This document shows positions 18,526 through 27,695 of a DNA stretch of 64,000 nucleotides, piece after piece (positions within the stretch are counted from its first letter, which is position 1; every line of letters starts with the position of its first letter). The stretch lies in assembly GCF_013394695.1 (NCBI RefSeq), contig NZ_CP058258.1, positions 1,650,001-1,714,000 of the forward strand, written 5' to 3'. Source of the stretch: Streptococcus sp. oral taxon 061. Its GTDB lineage: Bacteria; Bacillota; Bacilli; Lactobacillales; Streptococcaceae. The position numbers were made by a program, and so were the translations under genes. The notes beneath the pieces are model-generated. The model made no database searches and was not told where the DNA came from. It saw nothing but the letters and a program-made list of their open reading frames with translations.

Positions 18526-18642
18526 GCAAAAGTACCTCCCTAAATTTCGATTTGATGCCTCTAGACACAGAGACAACAATTATAAGTCAGACTAACTCAG
18601 TATAACATTTGTCAAGACATTTTGCAAGCCTGAAAAACGCTT

Positions 18643-19281
18643 TTATTTCAAATTTGTCAATACCTTTTCGATATCTTTAAAGACATCATTGATATCTTGG
18701 TTGCCTTCGATATCATGTACTAGACCTTTAGCTCGATAGTGAGCAATGATTGGTTCACCTTGAGCAATATTGACATCCAAACGACGTTTAACTGTCTCAG
18801 GTTTATCATCCTCACGTTGGTAGTAATCTTCCTCTTTGTAATCAACTGGTGGGTTGAATACTTTATGGAAAGTTTCGCCAGTTTCACGGTGAATGATACG
18901 ACCACTCAAACGTTCAAGTAGGCATGATGGATCTACTTCGATGTTAATAACACCTTCAAGTTCAATTCCAAGTTCAGCCAATGTTTTGTCTAAGGCATGA
19001 GCTTGCTCAATTGTACGTGGGTACCCATCCAACAAGAAGCCAGTTTCTTTAATATCATCTTGAGAAAGACGTTCTTTAACAATTCCATTTGTAACTTCAT
19101 CTGGAACCAATTCGCCTTTATCAATATAAGACTTAGCTAATACACCCATTTCAGTTTGGTTAGCCATTGCTGCACGGAACATGTCACCTGTTGAGATGTG
19201 GGCAACGTGAAACTGTTCAACAATTTTCGCTGCTTGTGTCCCTTTACCTGCACCAGGTAAACCCATAATCAAAAGATTCAT
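18643..19281 (-). CDS. adk: Adenylate kinase
   Basis: Interconverts ATP + AMP and 2 ADP. Seen: P-loop [17 protein letters not shown] (GLPGAGKGT at 7-15), the AMP-binding [17 protein letters not shown] motif, and a LID domain (about 126-165) without the four zinc Cys residues found in some Gram-positive enzymes. 212 aa. Its start ATG overlaps the stop of a 15-codon leader ORF (ATGA), see 19278-19325. Confidence 0.97.
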   Translation of the reverse strand: MNLLIMGLPGAGKGTQAAKIVEQFHVAHISTGDMFRAAMANQTEMGVLAKSYIDKGELVPDEVTNGIVKERLSQDDIKETGFLLDGYPRTIEQAHALDKTLAELGIELEGVINIEVDPSCLLERLSGRIIHRETGETFHKVFNPPVDYKEEDYYQREDDKPETVKRRLDVNIAQGEPIIAHYRAKGLVHDIEGNQDINDVFKDIEKVLTNLK

Positions 19282-19325
19282 GATTCAAACTCCTTTTTTG
19301 TATTTAAATAGAAGCAAAAATTCAT
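19278..19325 (-). CDS. Possible 15-codon leader peptide overlapping the adk start
   Basis: Encodes [15 protein letters not shown], with AGGAG 6 nt before its ATG and a TGA that overlaps the adk ATG (ATGA). The 5' part resembles the start of adk itself (ATGAATTTTTG against ATGAATCTTTTG), and the upstream TTCTATTT...GGAGTT is also repeated, so it probably arose by a short tandem duplication. Ribosomes ending here could reinitiate on adk. Expression is unproven. Confidence 0.45.
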   Translation of the reverse strand: MNFCFYLNTKKEFES

Positions 19326-19353
19326 TTCAACTCCTATTTAAAAACAAAATAGA

Positions 19354-19405
19354 AGAGAGGAGATAAAAATCTGACAATGTCTTTGATTTTTACACTCCAC
19401 TCTCT
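19354..19405 (-). other. Long intercistronic hairpin between secY and adk
   Basis: The minus-strand RNA pairs AGAGAG-t-GGAG-tg-TAAAAATC with GATTTTTA-t-CTCC-t-CTCTCT around a 13-nt loop. There is no T-run after it, so it is not a classic terminator. It may protect or divide the spc transcript between secY and adk. Confidence 0.6.
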
Positions 19406-19436
19406 GAGCAATAGTGAATTTTATTTTCTATTACAA

Positions 19437-20747
19437 TTATTCTGTTGTATCTAAGAAACCAACATACTTACGTTTCAATAGATAACCTTCCAATTGTTTA
19501 ATTCCTTCGATACCTGTAGAGATAATGATTAGCAAACTTGTTCCCCCAAAAGCGACAACTTCTGAAAGACCAAATAAATCTTTAGCTACAATAGGTAGGA
19601 TAGAAATCACACCTAGGAAGATTGATCCGACTGTTGCGAGACGACGAAGAAGTTTTGACATATATTCTTCTGTCCCTTTACCAGGACGGACACCATGGAT
19701 ATAAGCTCCACTCTTTTGTAAATTTTCTGCTGCTTTCTCTGGATTGATCTGTACAAATGTATAGAAGAATGTAAAGAGAATAATCAACAGAGCATACAAA
19801 GCAACACCTGTTGGGGTTGAAGTAGATACCAACTCTTGAGCTGTTTTTACCCATTCCCAATTAAGACCAGACGCACTTACGAATTGTAAAATTGCTGCCG
19901 GTGCTGCTGTAATAGAGCTAGCAAAGATAACCGGGATAACCCCAGCAGGGTTAATCTTCAATGGAAGATAGGAGCTTGACGGCGCACCTTGAGCTACCTT
20001 TGTATACTGAATTGGAATCTTGTATTTAGCTTGTTCAACGTAAGTTGTAAAGTAAACAATTAACAAAACAGCAATGATTAAGATAGCAACGAAAATGAGA
20101 GACGATGTCAAACGACTGCTTGGTACATTGACAAAGTAATCTACATAGATGCCCTTAATCATATCAGGAATTGAAGCAACAATCCCTGCAAAGATAATCA
20201 TTGAAACACCATTTCCGTATCCCTTATCTGTGATTTGCTCTCCCAACCAGGTTACAATCATGCTTCCTGCGGTTAAAATTCCACCAATTACAAGGAATAC
20301 TTGTGGTGTAAGTGGTACAGTCAAAAGTTTAGCTCCAGACAGAGCGTTAAAACCAGCAGTAATCCCGACTGATTGAACAAATGCAAGCACAAGGGCAATG
20401 TATCGAGTCGCTTGATTTAACTTTCTACGACCTACTTCCCCTTGTTTGCCCCACTCTACAAATTTTGGCAATAAATCCATTTGCAAGAGTTGGACGACGA
20501 TTGAGGCTGTGATGTAGGGACTAACACCAAGTGCAAAAACTGAGAAGTTTTTCATGGCATTCCCTGACACCAAGCTCAACATATTCAAGAAGGATAGTCC
20601 ACTCAAAGCGTTCAAGCTATTTGCATTTACCCATGGTACAGTAATGCTTGTACCGATACGGAATACAAATACGATAAAAATTGTAAATAGAATTTTTGAT
20701 CGAACTTGTTTAACTTTGAATGCTTCTCTCAATAATTTAAAAAACAT
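19437..20747 (-). CDS. secY: Sec translocon channel subunit SecY
   Basis: Forms the protein-conducting channel in the membrane. 436 aa with about ten membrane segments. The N-terminus is MFFKLLREAFKVKQVRSKIL; conserved are GISPYI-type (LGVSPYITASIVVQLLQMD) early, YGNGVSMIIFAGI in the middle, and the cytosolic loop RPGKGTEEYMSKLLRRL near 360. It is 12 nt after rplO in the spc operon. Confidence 0.97.
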   Translation of the reverse strand: MFFKLLREAFKVKQVRSKILFTIFIVFVFRIGTSITVPWVNANSLNALSGLSFLNMLSLVSGNAMKNFSVFALGVSPYITASIVVQLLQMDLLPKFVEWGKQGEVGRRKLNQATRYIALVLAFVQSVGITAGFNALSGAKLLTVPLTPQVFLVIGGILTAGSMIVTWLGEQITDKGYGNGVSMIIFAGIVASIPDMIKGIYVDYFVNVPSSRLTSSLIFVAILIIAVLLIVYFTTYVEQAKYKIPIQYTKVAQGAPSSSYLPLKINPAGVIPVIFASSITAAPAAILQFVSASGLNWEWVKTAQELVSTSTPTGVALYALLIILFTFFYTFVQINPEKAAENLQKSGAYIHGVRPGKGTEEYMSKLLRRLATVGSIFLGVISILPIVAKDLFGLSEVVAFGGTSLLIIISTGIEGIKQLEGYLLKRKYVGFLDTTE

Positions 20748-20759
20748 AGGTCACCTCAC

Positions 20760-21200
20760 TTAGATGACTTCAACAGAACCACCTTTAGCAGTGATAGCTT
20801 CTTCAGCTGATTTAGAGAATTTAGCTGCTTTAACAGTCAATTTCTTAGTCAACTCACCGTTACCAAGAACTTTGATACCTGATTTTTCAGATTTAACAAT
20901 TCCTGATTCTACAAGTACCACTGGAGTTACTTCAGCACCGTCATCAAAGGCGTTCAATTGATCAAGGTTTACAATAGCATATTCTTTAGCGTTGATGTTA
21001 GTAAATCCACGTTTTGGAAGACGACGGAACAATGGAGTTTGTCCACCTTCAAAACCAAGACGTACACCGCCTCCGCTACGAGCTTTTTGACCTTTTTGAC
21101 CACGGCCTGATGTTTTACCGTTACCTGATGAAGTACCACGTCCAACACGGTTACGTGACTTACGAGAACCTTCTGCAGGTTTCAATTCATGAAGTTTCAT
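20760..21200 (-). CDS. rplO: 50S ribosomal protein L15
   Basis: Large-subunit assembly protein. 146 aa starting [20 protein letters not shown], with the Gly/Arg-rich extended N-terminal region (residues 10-45) that threads into 23S rRNA. Confidence 0.97.
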   Translation of the reverse strand: MKLHELKPAEGSRKSRNRVGRGTSSGNGKTSGRGQKGQKARSGGGVRLGFEGGQTPLFRRLPKRGFTNINAKEYAIVNLDQLNAFDDGAEVTPVVLVESGIVKSEKSGIKVLGNGELTKKLTVKAAKFSKSAEEAITAKGGSVEVI

Positions 21201-21343
21201 TTATTTTTCTCCTCTTTTGTAAAATGCTAGCGCCGATAAAGGAGAAAAGGTTGTCTCCTTTATCAACTCGCCTATACTGTGTCATCTAAGATGACTATAT
21301 CTAGTTTTAGGGGATGGTCATATGCACATCCCCTAAATAATCA

Positions 21344-21526
21344 TTAGTTTACTTCTTCAACTGTTACCAAGTGAGATACTGCAGTAATCATACCACGGAT
21401 TGCAGCGTTATCTTCTTTAATAACAGAGCTGTTCAATTTGCCAAGTCCAAGTGCTACAACAGTTTTACGTTGTGATGGAATGCGTCCGATTGGAGACTTA
21501 GTCAAAGTAATTTTAATTTGAGCCAT
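21344..21526 (-). CDS. rpmD: 50S ribosomal protein L30
   Basis: 60 aa, [20 protein letters not shown] to [11 protein letters not shown]. The start is set at MAQIK by homology and the GGGGA site just upstream; an 18-codon longer frame overlaps the end of rpsE and is not used. A 140-nt gap to rplO follows, with no gene in it. Confidence 0.96.
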   Translation of the reverse strand: MAQIKITLTKSPIGRIPSQRKTVVALGLGKLNSSVIKEDNAAIRGMITAVSHLVTVEEVN

Positions 21527-21539
21527 TTTATCCCCTTTC

Positions 21540-22034
21540 TTATGCCAAATCAGAAACTGAAATACCACGAAGGGCAGCAACTTCTTCAGCGCGTTTCAAT
21601 TGTTTCAAACCTTCAACAGTTGCGCGAACAATGTTGATTGGAGTGTTAGAACCAAGTGATTTAGATGTAATATCTGCCACACCTGCCAATTCCACAACGG
21701 CACGAACTGCACCACCTGCGGCAACTCCAGAACCTTCTACAGCAGGTTTCAACAATACTTTAGCTCCACCGAATTCTGAAAGAACTTCATGTGGAATTGT
21801 TGTTCCGACCATAGGAACTTCGATCAAGTTTTTCTTAGCATCTTCTACTGCTTTGCGGATTGCTTCTGGAACTTCTTGAGCTTTACCAGTACCAAATCCT
21901 ACACGACCGTTGCGGTCACCAACTACTACAAGAGCTGCGAAACGAAGACGACGTCCACCTTTAACAACTTTTGTAACACGGTTAACAGCAACTACGCGTT
22001 CTTCAAGTTCTACTGCATTGTCTTTAAATGCCAT
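21540..22034 (-). CDS. rpsE: 30S ribosomal protein S5
   Basis: Small-subunit protein involved in decoding accuracy. 164 aa; the N-terminal double-stranded RNA-binding fold ([42 protein letters not shown]) and the C-terminal S5 fold ([10 protein letters not shown]) are both present. Confidence 0.98.
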   Translation of the reverse strand: MAFKDNAVELEERVVAVNRVTKVVKGGRRLRFAALVVVGDRNGRVGFGTGKAQEVPEAIRKAVEDAKKNLIEVPMVGTTIPHEVLSEFGGAKVLLKPAVEGSGVAAGGAVRAVVELAGVADITSKSLGSNTPINIVRATVEGLKQLKRAEEVAALRGISVSDLA

Positions 22035-22051
22035 TTTCTAGTGTCCTCCTA

Positions 22052-22408
22052 TTAGAATTTCAATCCGTTTTCACGAGCTGCATCAGCCAAAGCTTTCACA
22101 CGTCCGTGATATAGATATCCACCGCGGTCGAACACCACTTCTGAAATACCTTTAGCACTTGCACGTTCTGCAACGAGTTTACCGACAGCAACGGCTTGTT
22201 CAGTTTTAGTTCCTTTTGAAACTTCTTTGTCAAGAGTTGAAGCACTTGCGAGCGTTACACCCGCTACGTCATCAATCACTTGAGCGTAGATGCCTGTATT
22301 AGAACGGAATACGTTCAAACGTGGGCGATCAGCAGTTCCAGAGAGTTTTCCGCGTACACGACGGTGGCGTTTTTGGCGGAGTTTGTTTTTATCTGGTTTA
22401 GAAATCAC
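22052..22408 (-). CDS. rplR: 50S ribosomal protein L18
   Basis: 5S rRNA-binding protein. 118 aa from (M)[20 protein letters not shown] to [13 protein letters not shown]. The start codon is GTG at 22406-22408: AGAGGTG lies about 6 nt upstream and serves as Shine-Dalgarno. The alternative GTG three codons earlier is itself part of that site, so it is unlikely. Confidence 0.95.
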   Translation of the reverse strand: MISKPDKNKLRQKRHRRVRGKLSGTADRPRLNVFRSNTGIYAQVIDDVAGVTLASASTLDKEVSKGTKTEQAVAVGKLVAERASAKGISEVVFDRGGYLYHGRVKALADAARENGLKF

Positions 22409-22466
22409 AGTTTTCACCTCTTTAATTTTAAATCATGTGCTATGCACAAAGTTGGTAATGGGGTTG

Positions 22467-22485
22467 GTGGTTGAAAATCAACCAC
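22467..22485 (-). other. Intercistronic hairpin between rplF and rplR
   Basis: A perfect stem GTGGTTGA-aaa-TCAACCAC, 8 bp, 7 nt after the rplF stop codon, with no T-run. Possibly an RNA-stability or processing element within the spc transcript. Confidence 0.5.
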
Positions 22486-22491
22486 TCAACA

Positions 22492-23028
22492 TTATTTACC
22501 AGTTTTACCTTCTTTAAGACGAACATATTCGCCAACGTAACGGATACCTTTACCTTTGTATGGTTCTGGTGAACGAAGGCTACGTACGTAAGCAGCTGTT
22601 TGACCAACTACTTCTTTTGAAATTCCGCTGATAACGATAGTCGTTGGGTTTGGAAGTCCAAAAGTAATTCCTGCTGGAGCTTCAACTTCGTCTGGATGTG
22701 ATTTACCAACAGCCAAAACAAGTTTGTTTCCTTGAAGTTGTGCACGGTAACCAACCCCACGCATTTCAAGTTCTTTCTTGAATCCTTCTGAAACACCAAT
22801 AACCATGTTGTTCAAAAGTGCACGAGTAGTTCCGTGGATAGTTTTCATTTCTTTTGAATCGTTTGGACGGTGAAGAGTTACTTCAGTACCTTCCACACGG
22901 ATTTCAATATCTTTTGAGAACTCACGAGTAAGTTCTCCTTTAGGTCCTTTTACAGTTACAACGTTGTCATTGTTAGTGAGTTCAACACCAGCAGGCAACA
23001 CGATAACTTTATTACCAATACGTGACAT
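22492..23028 (-). CDS. rplF: 50S ribosomal protein L6
   Basis: Large-subunit protein near the sarcin-ricin loop. 178 aa: [20 protein letters not shown] to the C-terminal signature [22 protein letters not shown]. Confidence 0.98.
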   Translation of the reverse strand: MSRIGNKVIVLPAGVELTNNDNVVTVKGPKGELTREFSKDIEIRVEGTEVTLHRPNDSKEMKTIHGTTRALLNNMVIGVSEGFKKELEMRGVGYRAQLQGNKLVLAVGKSHPDEVEAPAGITFGLPNPTTIVISGISKEVVGQTAAYVRSLRSPEPYKGKGIRYVGEYVRLKEGKTGK

Positions 23029-23112
23029 GTTTTTATTCTCCTGTTAAATTGTCAGGCCATAAAGGCCAGTTTTCACGGGGTTAAGATACTTATTTAGTTC
23101 AAGATCTGAACT

Positions 23113-23213
23113 GAACACGCTCTAAGAACTGTGCAAAATAGATAAGTTGGCTTGTTTGTAAACAACCTGCTCCAACTTCCTAATTTTGCTTTGTTCTTTA
23201 CGAGCTTTGTATC
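23113..23213 (-). ncRNA. Structured intercistronic RNA element, copy A (rpsH to rplF)
   Basis: Begins 7 nt after the rpsH stop codon. Minus-strand helices, outer to inner: GCUC/GAGC, AAGAAC/GUUCUU, GCAAAAU/AUUUUGC, AAGUUGG/CCAACUU and a tip stem UUGUUUacAAACAA. Conserved unpaired pieces are GAUACAAAG at the 5' edge, UAGGA, GCAG, AUCU and GUGUUC at the 3' edge. A second small hairpin AGUUCA/UGAACU follows. The same design occurs at 23723-23824 with different bases in the helices. Function unknown; cis-regulation, processing or stability of the spc message is inferred. Confidence 0.75.
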
Positions 23214-23219
23214 TTGATT

Positions 23220-23618
23220 TTACCAAACGTAAGCGATAACCTCTCCACCAACATTCTTTTGGCGAGCTTCTTTATCAGTAAGCAAACCTTCAGAAGTTGA
23301 AAGGATAGCAATTCCAAGACCGTTAAGTACTTTTGGAAGATCTTCACGTTTTTTGTAGACACGAAGTCCTGGTTTAGAAACACGTTTCAAGTTAGTGATA
23401 ACTCGTTCACCGTTTGCTCCGTATTTAAGGAATACACGGATGATGCCTTGTTTGTCATCTTCGATGATTTCTACGTTCTTAACAAAACCTTCGCGTTTAA
23501 GGATTTCAGCAATCCCTTTTTTGATGTTTGATGCAGGTACTTCAAGTACTTCGTGTTTTGCTTGGTTAGCGTTACGAATACGAGTTAGGAAGTCTGCGAT
23601 TGGGTCAGTCATAACCAT
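23220..23618 (-). CDS. rpsH: 30S ribosomal protein S8
   Basis: Primary 16S rRNA-binding protein; in E. coli it also represses the spc operon by binding its own mRNA. 132 aa: [20 protein letters not shown] to [15 protein letters not shown] with the [12 protein letters not shown] region. It is the only gene in the operon with large spacers on both sides (190 nt and 212 nt), each holding a copy of a structured RNA. Confidence 0.98.
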   Translation of the reverse strand: MVMTDPIADFLTRIRNANQAKHEVLEVPASNIKKGIAEILKREGFVKNVEIIEDDKQGIIRVFLKYGANGERVITNLKRVSKPGLRVYKKREDLPKVLNGLGIAILSTSEGLLTDKEARQKNVGGEVIAYVW

Positions 23619-23722
23619 TTTATTTTTCTCCTCTTACTAGTAGTTTGCAAGTTGCACTTGCTAGTTAATGATTGAGCTGGGCTCAGATAGTATTGACACA
23701 TTCAAACAAGATAATCTCATTT

Positions 23723-23824
23723 GAACACGAGCTACAACCTGGGCAAAAAAGATAGATTTGTCTTGGAGCATTGCTCCTGCACCAAATCTCCTATTTTTGC
23801 TGGGGTTGTTACGCTCTTTGTATC
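23723..23824 (-). ncRNA. Structured intercistronic RNA element, copy B (rpsN to rpsH)
   Basis: Begins 7 nt after the rpsN stop codon. Minus-strand helices: GAGC/GCUC, ACAACC/GGUUGU, GCAAAAA/UUUUUGC, AGAUUUG/CAAAUCU and a tip stem GGAGCAaUGCUCC. Unpaired GAUACAAAG, UAGGA, GCAG, AUCU and GUGUUC are shared with copy A, while the paired positions differ in a compensating way (GAGC/GCUC here against GCUC/GAGC in A). A following hairpin CAAAUGAGAU/AUCUUGUUUG matches the second hairpin of copy A in position. Confidence 0.75.
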
Positions 23825-23830
23825 ATGTTA

Positions 23831-24016
23831 TTACCAAGATGCTTTTGTTACACCAGGGATTTGACCTTTGTATGCCAATTCACGGAAGCAAACACGGCAA
23901 AGTTTAAACTTGCGGTAAACTGAGTGTGGACGTCCACAACGTTCACAGCGAGTGTATGCTTGAGTAGAGAACTTCGCTGGGCGTTTGTTCTTAGCAATCA
24001 TAGATTTTTTAGCCAT
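23831..24016 (-). CDS. rpsN: 30S ribosomal protein S14 type Z (zinc ribbon)
   Basis: 61 aa with the zinc-binding motif [20 protein letters not shown] (Cys-x2-Cys...Cys-x2-Cys), so this is the zinc-requiring paralogue (often called rpsZ) placed in the spc operon. Under zinc limitation streptococci usually rely on a second Zn-free S14 encoded elsewhere. Confidence 0.97.
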   Translation of the reverse strand: MAKKSMIAKNKRPAKFSTQAYTRCERCGRPHSVYRKFKLCRVCFRELAYKGQIPGVTKASW

Positions 24017-24033
24017 TAGTTATACCTCCTATA

Positions 24034-24576
24034 TTATTTTGCAAAAGGCATTCCAAGGCCTGTAAGCAATGCACGTGACTCTTCGTCTGTGTTAGCAGTA
24101 GTTACGATAACGATGTCAAGACCGCGAGTTTTGTCAACGTCATCAAAGTTGATTTCTGGGAAGATTAATTGCTCTTTCACACCAAGTGTGTAGTTTCCGC
24201 GTCCGTCAAATGATTTTGTTGGAACACCGTGGAAGTCACGTACACGTGGAAGTGATACTGAAACCAATTTATCCAAGAATTCGTACATACGTTCACCACG
24301 AAGGGTAACTTTTGCACCGATCGCAACACCTTCACGAAGACGGAAGCCGGCGATAGATTTTTTAGCTTTAGTGATAAGTGGTTTTTGACCTGAGATAAGT
24401 GCTAATTCTTCAGCAGCTTTTTCAAGGCTTTTAGCGTTTGATACAGCTTCACCAACACCCATGTTCAAAACGATCTTATCCACTTTAGGAACAGCCATCA
24501 CTGATGAGTAGTTGAATTGTTCTGTCAAAGCAGGAACTACTTCATTAAGATATTTTTCTTTTAAACGATTTGCCAT
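24034..24576 (-). CDS. rplE: 50S ribosomal protein L5
   Basis: 5S rRNA-binding protein. 180 aa: [20 protein letters not shown], conserved [39 protein letters not shown] and the C-terminal [18 protein letters not shown]. Confidence 0.98.
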   Translation of the reverse strand: MANRLKEKYLNEVVPALTEQFNYSSVMAVPKVDKIVLNMGVGEAVSNAKSLEKAAEELALISGQKPLITKAKKSIAGFRLREGVAIGAKVTLRGERMYEFLDKLVSVSLPRVRDFHGVPTKSFDGRGNYTLGVKEQLIFPEINFDDVDKTRGLDIVIVTTANTDEESRALLTGLGMPFAK

Positions 24577-24599
24577 TATACTTCTCCTTTCCTTCGTGA

Positions 24600-24905
24600 T
24601 TAATCAAGCACTTCGCCTGATTTTTTGTTGTAGCGAACTTTTTTACCGTCTACAAATTTGTAACCAACACGACCAGCTACACCATTTTTGTCCAAAACTT
24701 GAACGTTTGATACGTGGATAGCTGCTTCCTTCTCGATGATACCACCTTGAGGAAGTTCGTTAGTTGGACGTTGGTGTTTCTTAACGATGTTAACACCTTC
24801 AACGATAACTTTGTTTACTTTTGGAAGGGCAGTAAGGACAACAGCTTCTGTTCCCTTATCTTTACCAGCGATTACGCGAACTTTGTCGCCTTTTTTTACA
24901 AACAT
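24600..24905 (-). CDS. rplX: 50S ribosomal protein L24
   Basis: Assembly-initiating protein. 101 aa, KOW motif [21 protein letters not shown] at the N-terminus, HVSNVQVLD in the middle. Confidence 0.98.
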
Positions 24906-24977
24906 TTTTTTCTCCTTTTATTCTTACGCCCAATGGGCACCCTGGCTAAGCCAGGGGACTGTGTTTGTTTTTATTGA

Positions 24978-25346
24978 TTAAAGTACTTCTGGAGCAAGTG
25001 ACACGATCTTCATGAAGCCACCTTCACGCAATTCACGTGCAACTGGGCCAAAGATACGTGTTCCGCGAGGAGTTTTGTCGTCACGGATGATAACTGCTGC
25101 GTTTTCGTCAAATTTGATGTATGAACCATCAGCACGACGAGCACCTGATTTAGTACGAACGATAACTGCTTTAACAACGTCACCTTTTTTAACCGCACCA
25201 CCAGGAGTAGCTTGTTTTACAGATGCCACAATAACATCACCGATGTTCGCAAATTTACGTTTAGAACCACCAAGAACTTTGATAGTCAAGATTTCGCGTG
25301 CACCGCTGTTGTCTGCGACTTTCAAACGAGTTTCTGTTTGAATCAT
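24978..25346 (-). CDS. rplN: 50S ribosomal protein L14
   Basis: 122 aa: [38 protein letters not shown] and the C-terminal [21 protein letters not shown] 72-nt spacer to rplX holds a short CCTGGCT/AGCCAGG hairpin. Confidence 0.98.
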   Translation of the reverse strand: MIQTETRLKVADNSGAREILTIKVLGGSKRKFANIGDVIVASVKQATPGGAVKKGDVVKAVIVRTKSGARRADGSYIKFDENAAVIIRDDKTPRGTRIFGPVARELREGGFMKIVSLAPEVL

Positions 25347-25371
25347 TTCAGTTTTCTCCTTTCAGGCTTGA

Positions 25372-25632
25372 TTAGATGATAACCGCTTCTTCAACAACTT
25401 CTACAAGACGGAAACGTTTTGTAGCTGAAAGCGGGCGAGTTTCCATGATACGTACGATATCGCCTTCTTTGGCAACATTGTTTTCATCATGTGCTTTGTA
25501 TTTTTTAGAGTAGTTAATACGTTTACCATAGACTGGGTGGTTACGTTTTGTTTCAACTACAACTGTGATTGTCTTGTCCATTTTGTCAGATACAACACGT
25601 CCAACAAGAACTTTACGATTATTGCGTTCCAT
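25372..25632 (-). CDS. rpsQ: 30S ribosomal protein S17
   Basis: 86 aa OB-fold protein: [20 protein letters not shown], then [19 protein letters not shown] and [18 protein letters not shown]. Confidence 0.98.
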
Positions 25633-25656
25633 TGAAATTTCTCCTTCCCTAGTCTA

Positions 25657-25863
25657 TTATTTCGCTTCAGATTGAACTGTTTTGATACGAGCGATTTGTT
25701 TTTTAACTTCTTTCAAGCGAGCTGTTTGTTCTAATTGACCAGTAGCAGCTTGGAAGCGAAGTTCAAACAATTCTTTTTTCAATTCGTTTTCGCGCTTCGC
25801 GAGTTCTTCTTGAGAAAGACCACGAAGTTCTTTAACAAATTCTTTTACTTCATTAAGTTTCAT
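25657..25863 (-). CDS. rpmC: 50S ribosomal protein L29
   Basis: 68 aa helical hairpin at the exit tunnel: [51 protein letters not shown]. Confidence 0.98.
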
Positions 25864-25872
25864 GCCTTCTCC

Positions 25873-26286
25873 TTATTCTGCTTCACGTTTTACGAATTTA
25901 CATTTAACTGGCAATTTGTGGCTTGCAAGACGAAGCGCTTCGCGAGCGATCTCTTCAGATACACCAGCAACTTCGAACATTACTTTACCACGTTTAACTG
26001 GTGCTACCCAACCTTCAGGTGCCCCTTTACCAGATCCCATACGAACCCCGATAGCTTTAGCTGTGTATGATTTGTGTGGGAAGATTTTAATCCAAACTTT
26101 ACCACCACGTTTCATGTAACGAGTCATGGCGATACGAGCAGCTTCGATTTGGCGGTTAGTGATCCAGTGGCTAGTTGTAGCTTGAAGACCGTATTCACCG
26201 AATGCCACTTCTTTTCCACCTTTAGCTTCACCGCGCATTTTACCACGGAATTCACGACGGTGTTTAACACGTTTAGGTACTAACAT
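25873..26286 (-). CDS. rplP: 50S ribosomal protein L16
   Basis: 137 aa: [20 protein letters not shown], the [21 protein letters not shown] segment and the [20 protein letters not shown] region near the peptidyl transferase centre. It is 3 nt from rpsC. Confidence 0.98.
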   Translation of the reverse strand: MLVPKRVKHRREFRGKMRGEAKGGKEVAFGEYGLQATTSHWITNRQIEAARIAMTRYMKRGGKVWIKIFPHKSYTAKAIGVRMGSGKGAPEGWVAPVKRGKVMFEVAGVSEEIAREALRLASHKLPVKCKFVKREAE

Positions 26287-26289
26287 TGG

Positions 26290-26943
26290 TTATTTACCTC
26301 CTTTAGTGTTTTTACGAGCTGGAAGAACTTCACCACGGTAGATCCATACTTTAACACCAAGTTTACCGTATGTAGTATCTGCTTCTTCCCAAGCGTAATC
26401 GATATCTGCGCGAAGTGTGTGAAGTGGAACTGTTCCTTCAGAGTATCCTTCAGCACGGGCAATATCTGCACCGTTCAAACGACCTGATACTTGAGTTTTG
26501 ATTCCTTTAGCTCCAGCACGCATAGCACGTTGGATTGCTTGTTTTTGTGCACGACGGAAAGCAACACGTTGCTCCAATTGACGAGCAATTCCTTCACCAA
26601 CAAGGTGAGCATCCAAATCAGGTTGTTTGATTTCGATGATGTTGATGTGTACTTGTTTTCCAGTCAATTTGTTAAGTTTAGCACGAAGTGCATCAACGTT
26701 AGCACCACCTTTACCGATAACCATACCTGGTTTAGCAGTGTGAAGTGAAACGTTAACTTTGTTTACTGCGCGTTCGATTTCAATAGTTGAAACTGCTGCG
26801 TCAGCAAGTTCTTTTTGAACGAATTTACGGATTGCAAGATCTTCATGAAGGTAATCCGCGTATTCTTTTTCAGCATACCATTTGGCATCCCAATCACGGA
26901 TGATGCCGACACGCATACCAATTGGATGTACTTTTTGACCCAC
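26290..26943 (-). CDS. rpsC: 30S ribosomal protein S3
   Basis: 217 aa: [20 protein letters not shown], the KH type 2 domain around [20 protein letters not shown], and the C-terminal domain with [15 protein letters not shown] sequence ([19 protein letters not shown]). Part of the mRNA entry-channel helicase. Confidence 0.98.
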
Positions 26944-26955
26944 GATTTTACCTCC

Positions 26956-27300
26956 TTATTTTTCTGCAACAGCTACAGTGATGTGAGCTGTACGTTTGTT
27001 GATTGGTGAAGCTGAACCTTTCGCACGTGGACGGAAACGTTTCATAGTTGGTCCTTCGTTTGCGAATGCTTCAGATACTACCAAGTTAGCTTTATCCAAA
27101 CCAAAGTTGTTTTCAGCGTTAGCTACAGCTGAGTTCAACACTTTCAAGATGATTTCAGCAGCTTTGTTTGGAGTGAATGTCAAAATTGCGATTGCATCGG
27201 CTACGCTTTTACCACGGATGTTGTCAAGAACAAGACGTGATTTACGAGGTGAAACACGTACTGTGCGAGCCATTGCTTTAGCTGAAGTAATTTCTGCCAT
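26956..27300 (-). CDS. rplV: 50S ribosomal protein L22
   Basis: 114 aa: [20 protein letters not shown], with the hairpin loop region [20 protein letters not shown] that lines the exit tunnel and contacts macrolides. I see no insertion or deletion in this loop. Confidence 0.98.
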   Translation of the reverse strand: MAEITSAKAMARTVRVSPRKSRLVLDNIRGKSVADAIAILTFTPNKAAEIILKVLNSAVANAENNFGLDKANLVVSEAFANEGPTMKRFRPRAKGSASPINKRTAHITVAVAEK

Positions 27301-27311
27301 TTATGTTCTCC

Positions 27312-27593
27312 TTATTTTCTACGTGTCTTCTTGTCGTCTGCGGCGTGACCTTTGTAAGTACGAGTTGGTGCAAATTCACCAAGCTTGTGACCTACCATGT
27401 CTTCTTGGATGTAAACAGGTACGTGTTTACGTCCATCATAAACTGCGATAGTGTAACCAATGAAACTTGGGAAAATCGTTGAACGACGTGACCAAGTTTT
27501 GATAACTTTTTTCTTTTCGTCGTTAGCTTGAGCTTCAACTTTTTTCATCAAATGCTCATCGACGAAAGGTCCTTTTTTAAGACTGCGTCCCAT
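27312..27593 (-). CDS. rpsS: 30S ribosomal protein S19
   Basis: 93 aa: [20 protein letters not shown] to [20 protein letters not shown]. The start is fixed by homology and AAAGGAG 8 nt upstream; a 16-codon upstream extension exists by chance. Confidence 0.97.
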
Positions 27594-27623
27594 TTTAATA
27601 TTTTCTCCTTTAAATATAGTACC

Positions 27624-27662
27624 ACAGCGGCTTGCGCTCACGAGGAGCGCTACCGAGCTGGC
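27624..27662 (-). other. Hairpin in the rplB-rpsS spacer
   Basis: The minus strand folds as CAGCTCGG-t-AGCGCTC-ctcgt-GAGCGC-aag-CCGCTG: an upper stem GCGCTC/GAGCGC and a lower CAGC/GCTG. No T-run follows. The rplB-rpsS gap of 102 nt is unusually long for the S10 part of the operon. Confidence 0.5.
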
Positions 27663-27695
27663 GGATTATCTAGCACTTAAGCGACTAGTTTAAAA

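Noticed and set aside
26996..27451. 151-codon plus-strand frame antisense to rplV/rpsS
   Set aside because: Long antisense frames are common over highly expressed genes with biased codons. It has no ribosome-binding site or family resemblance.
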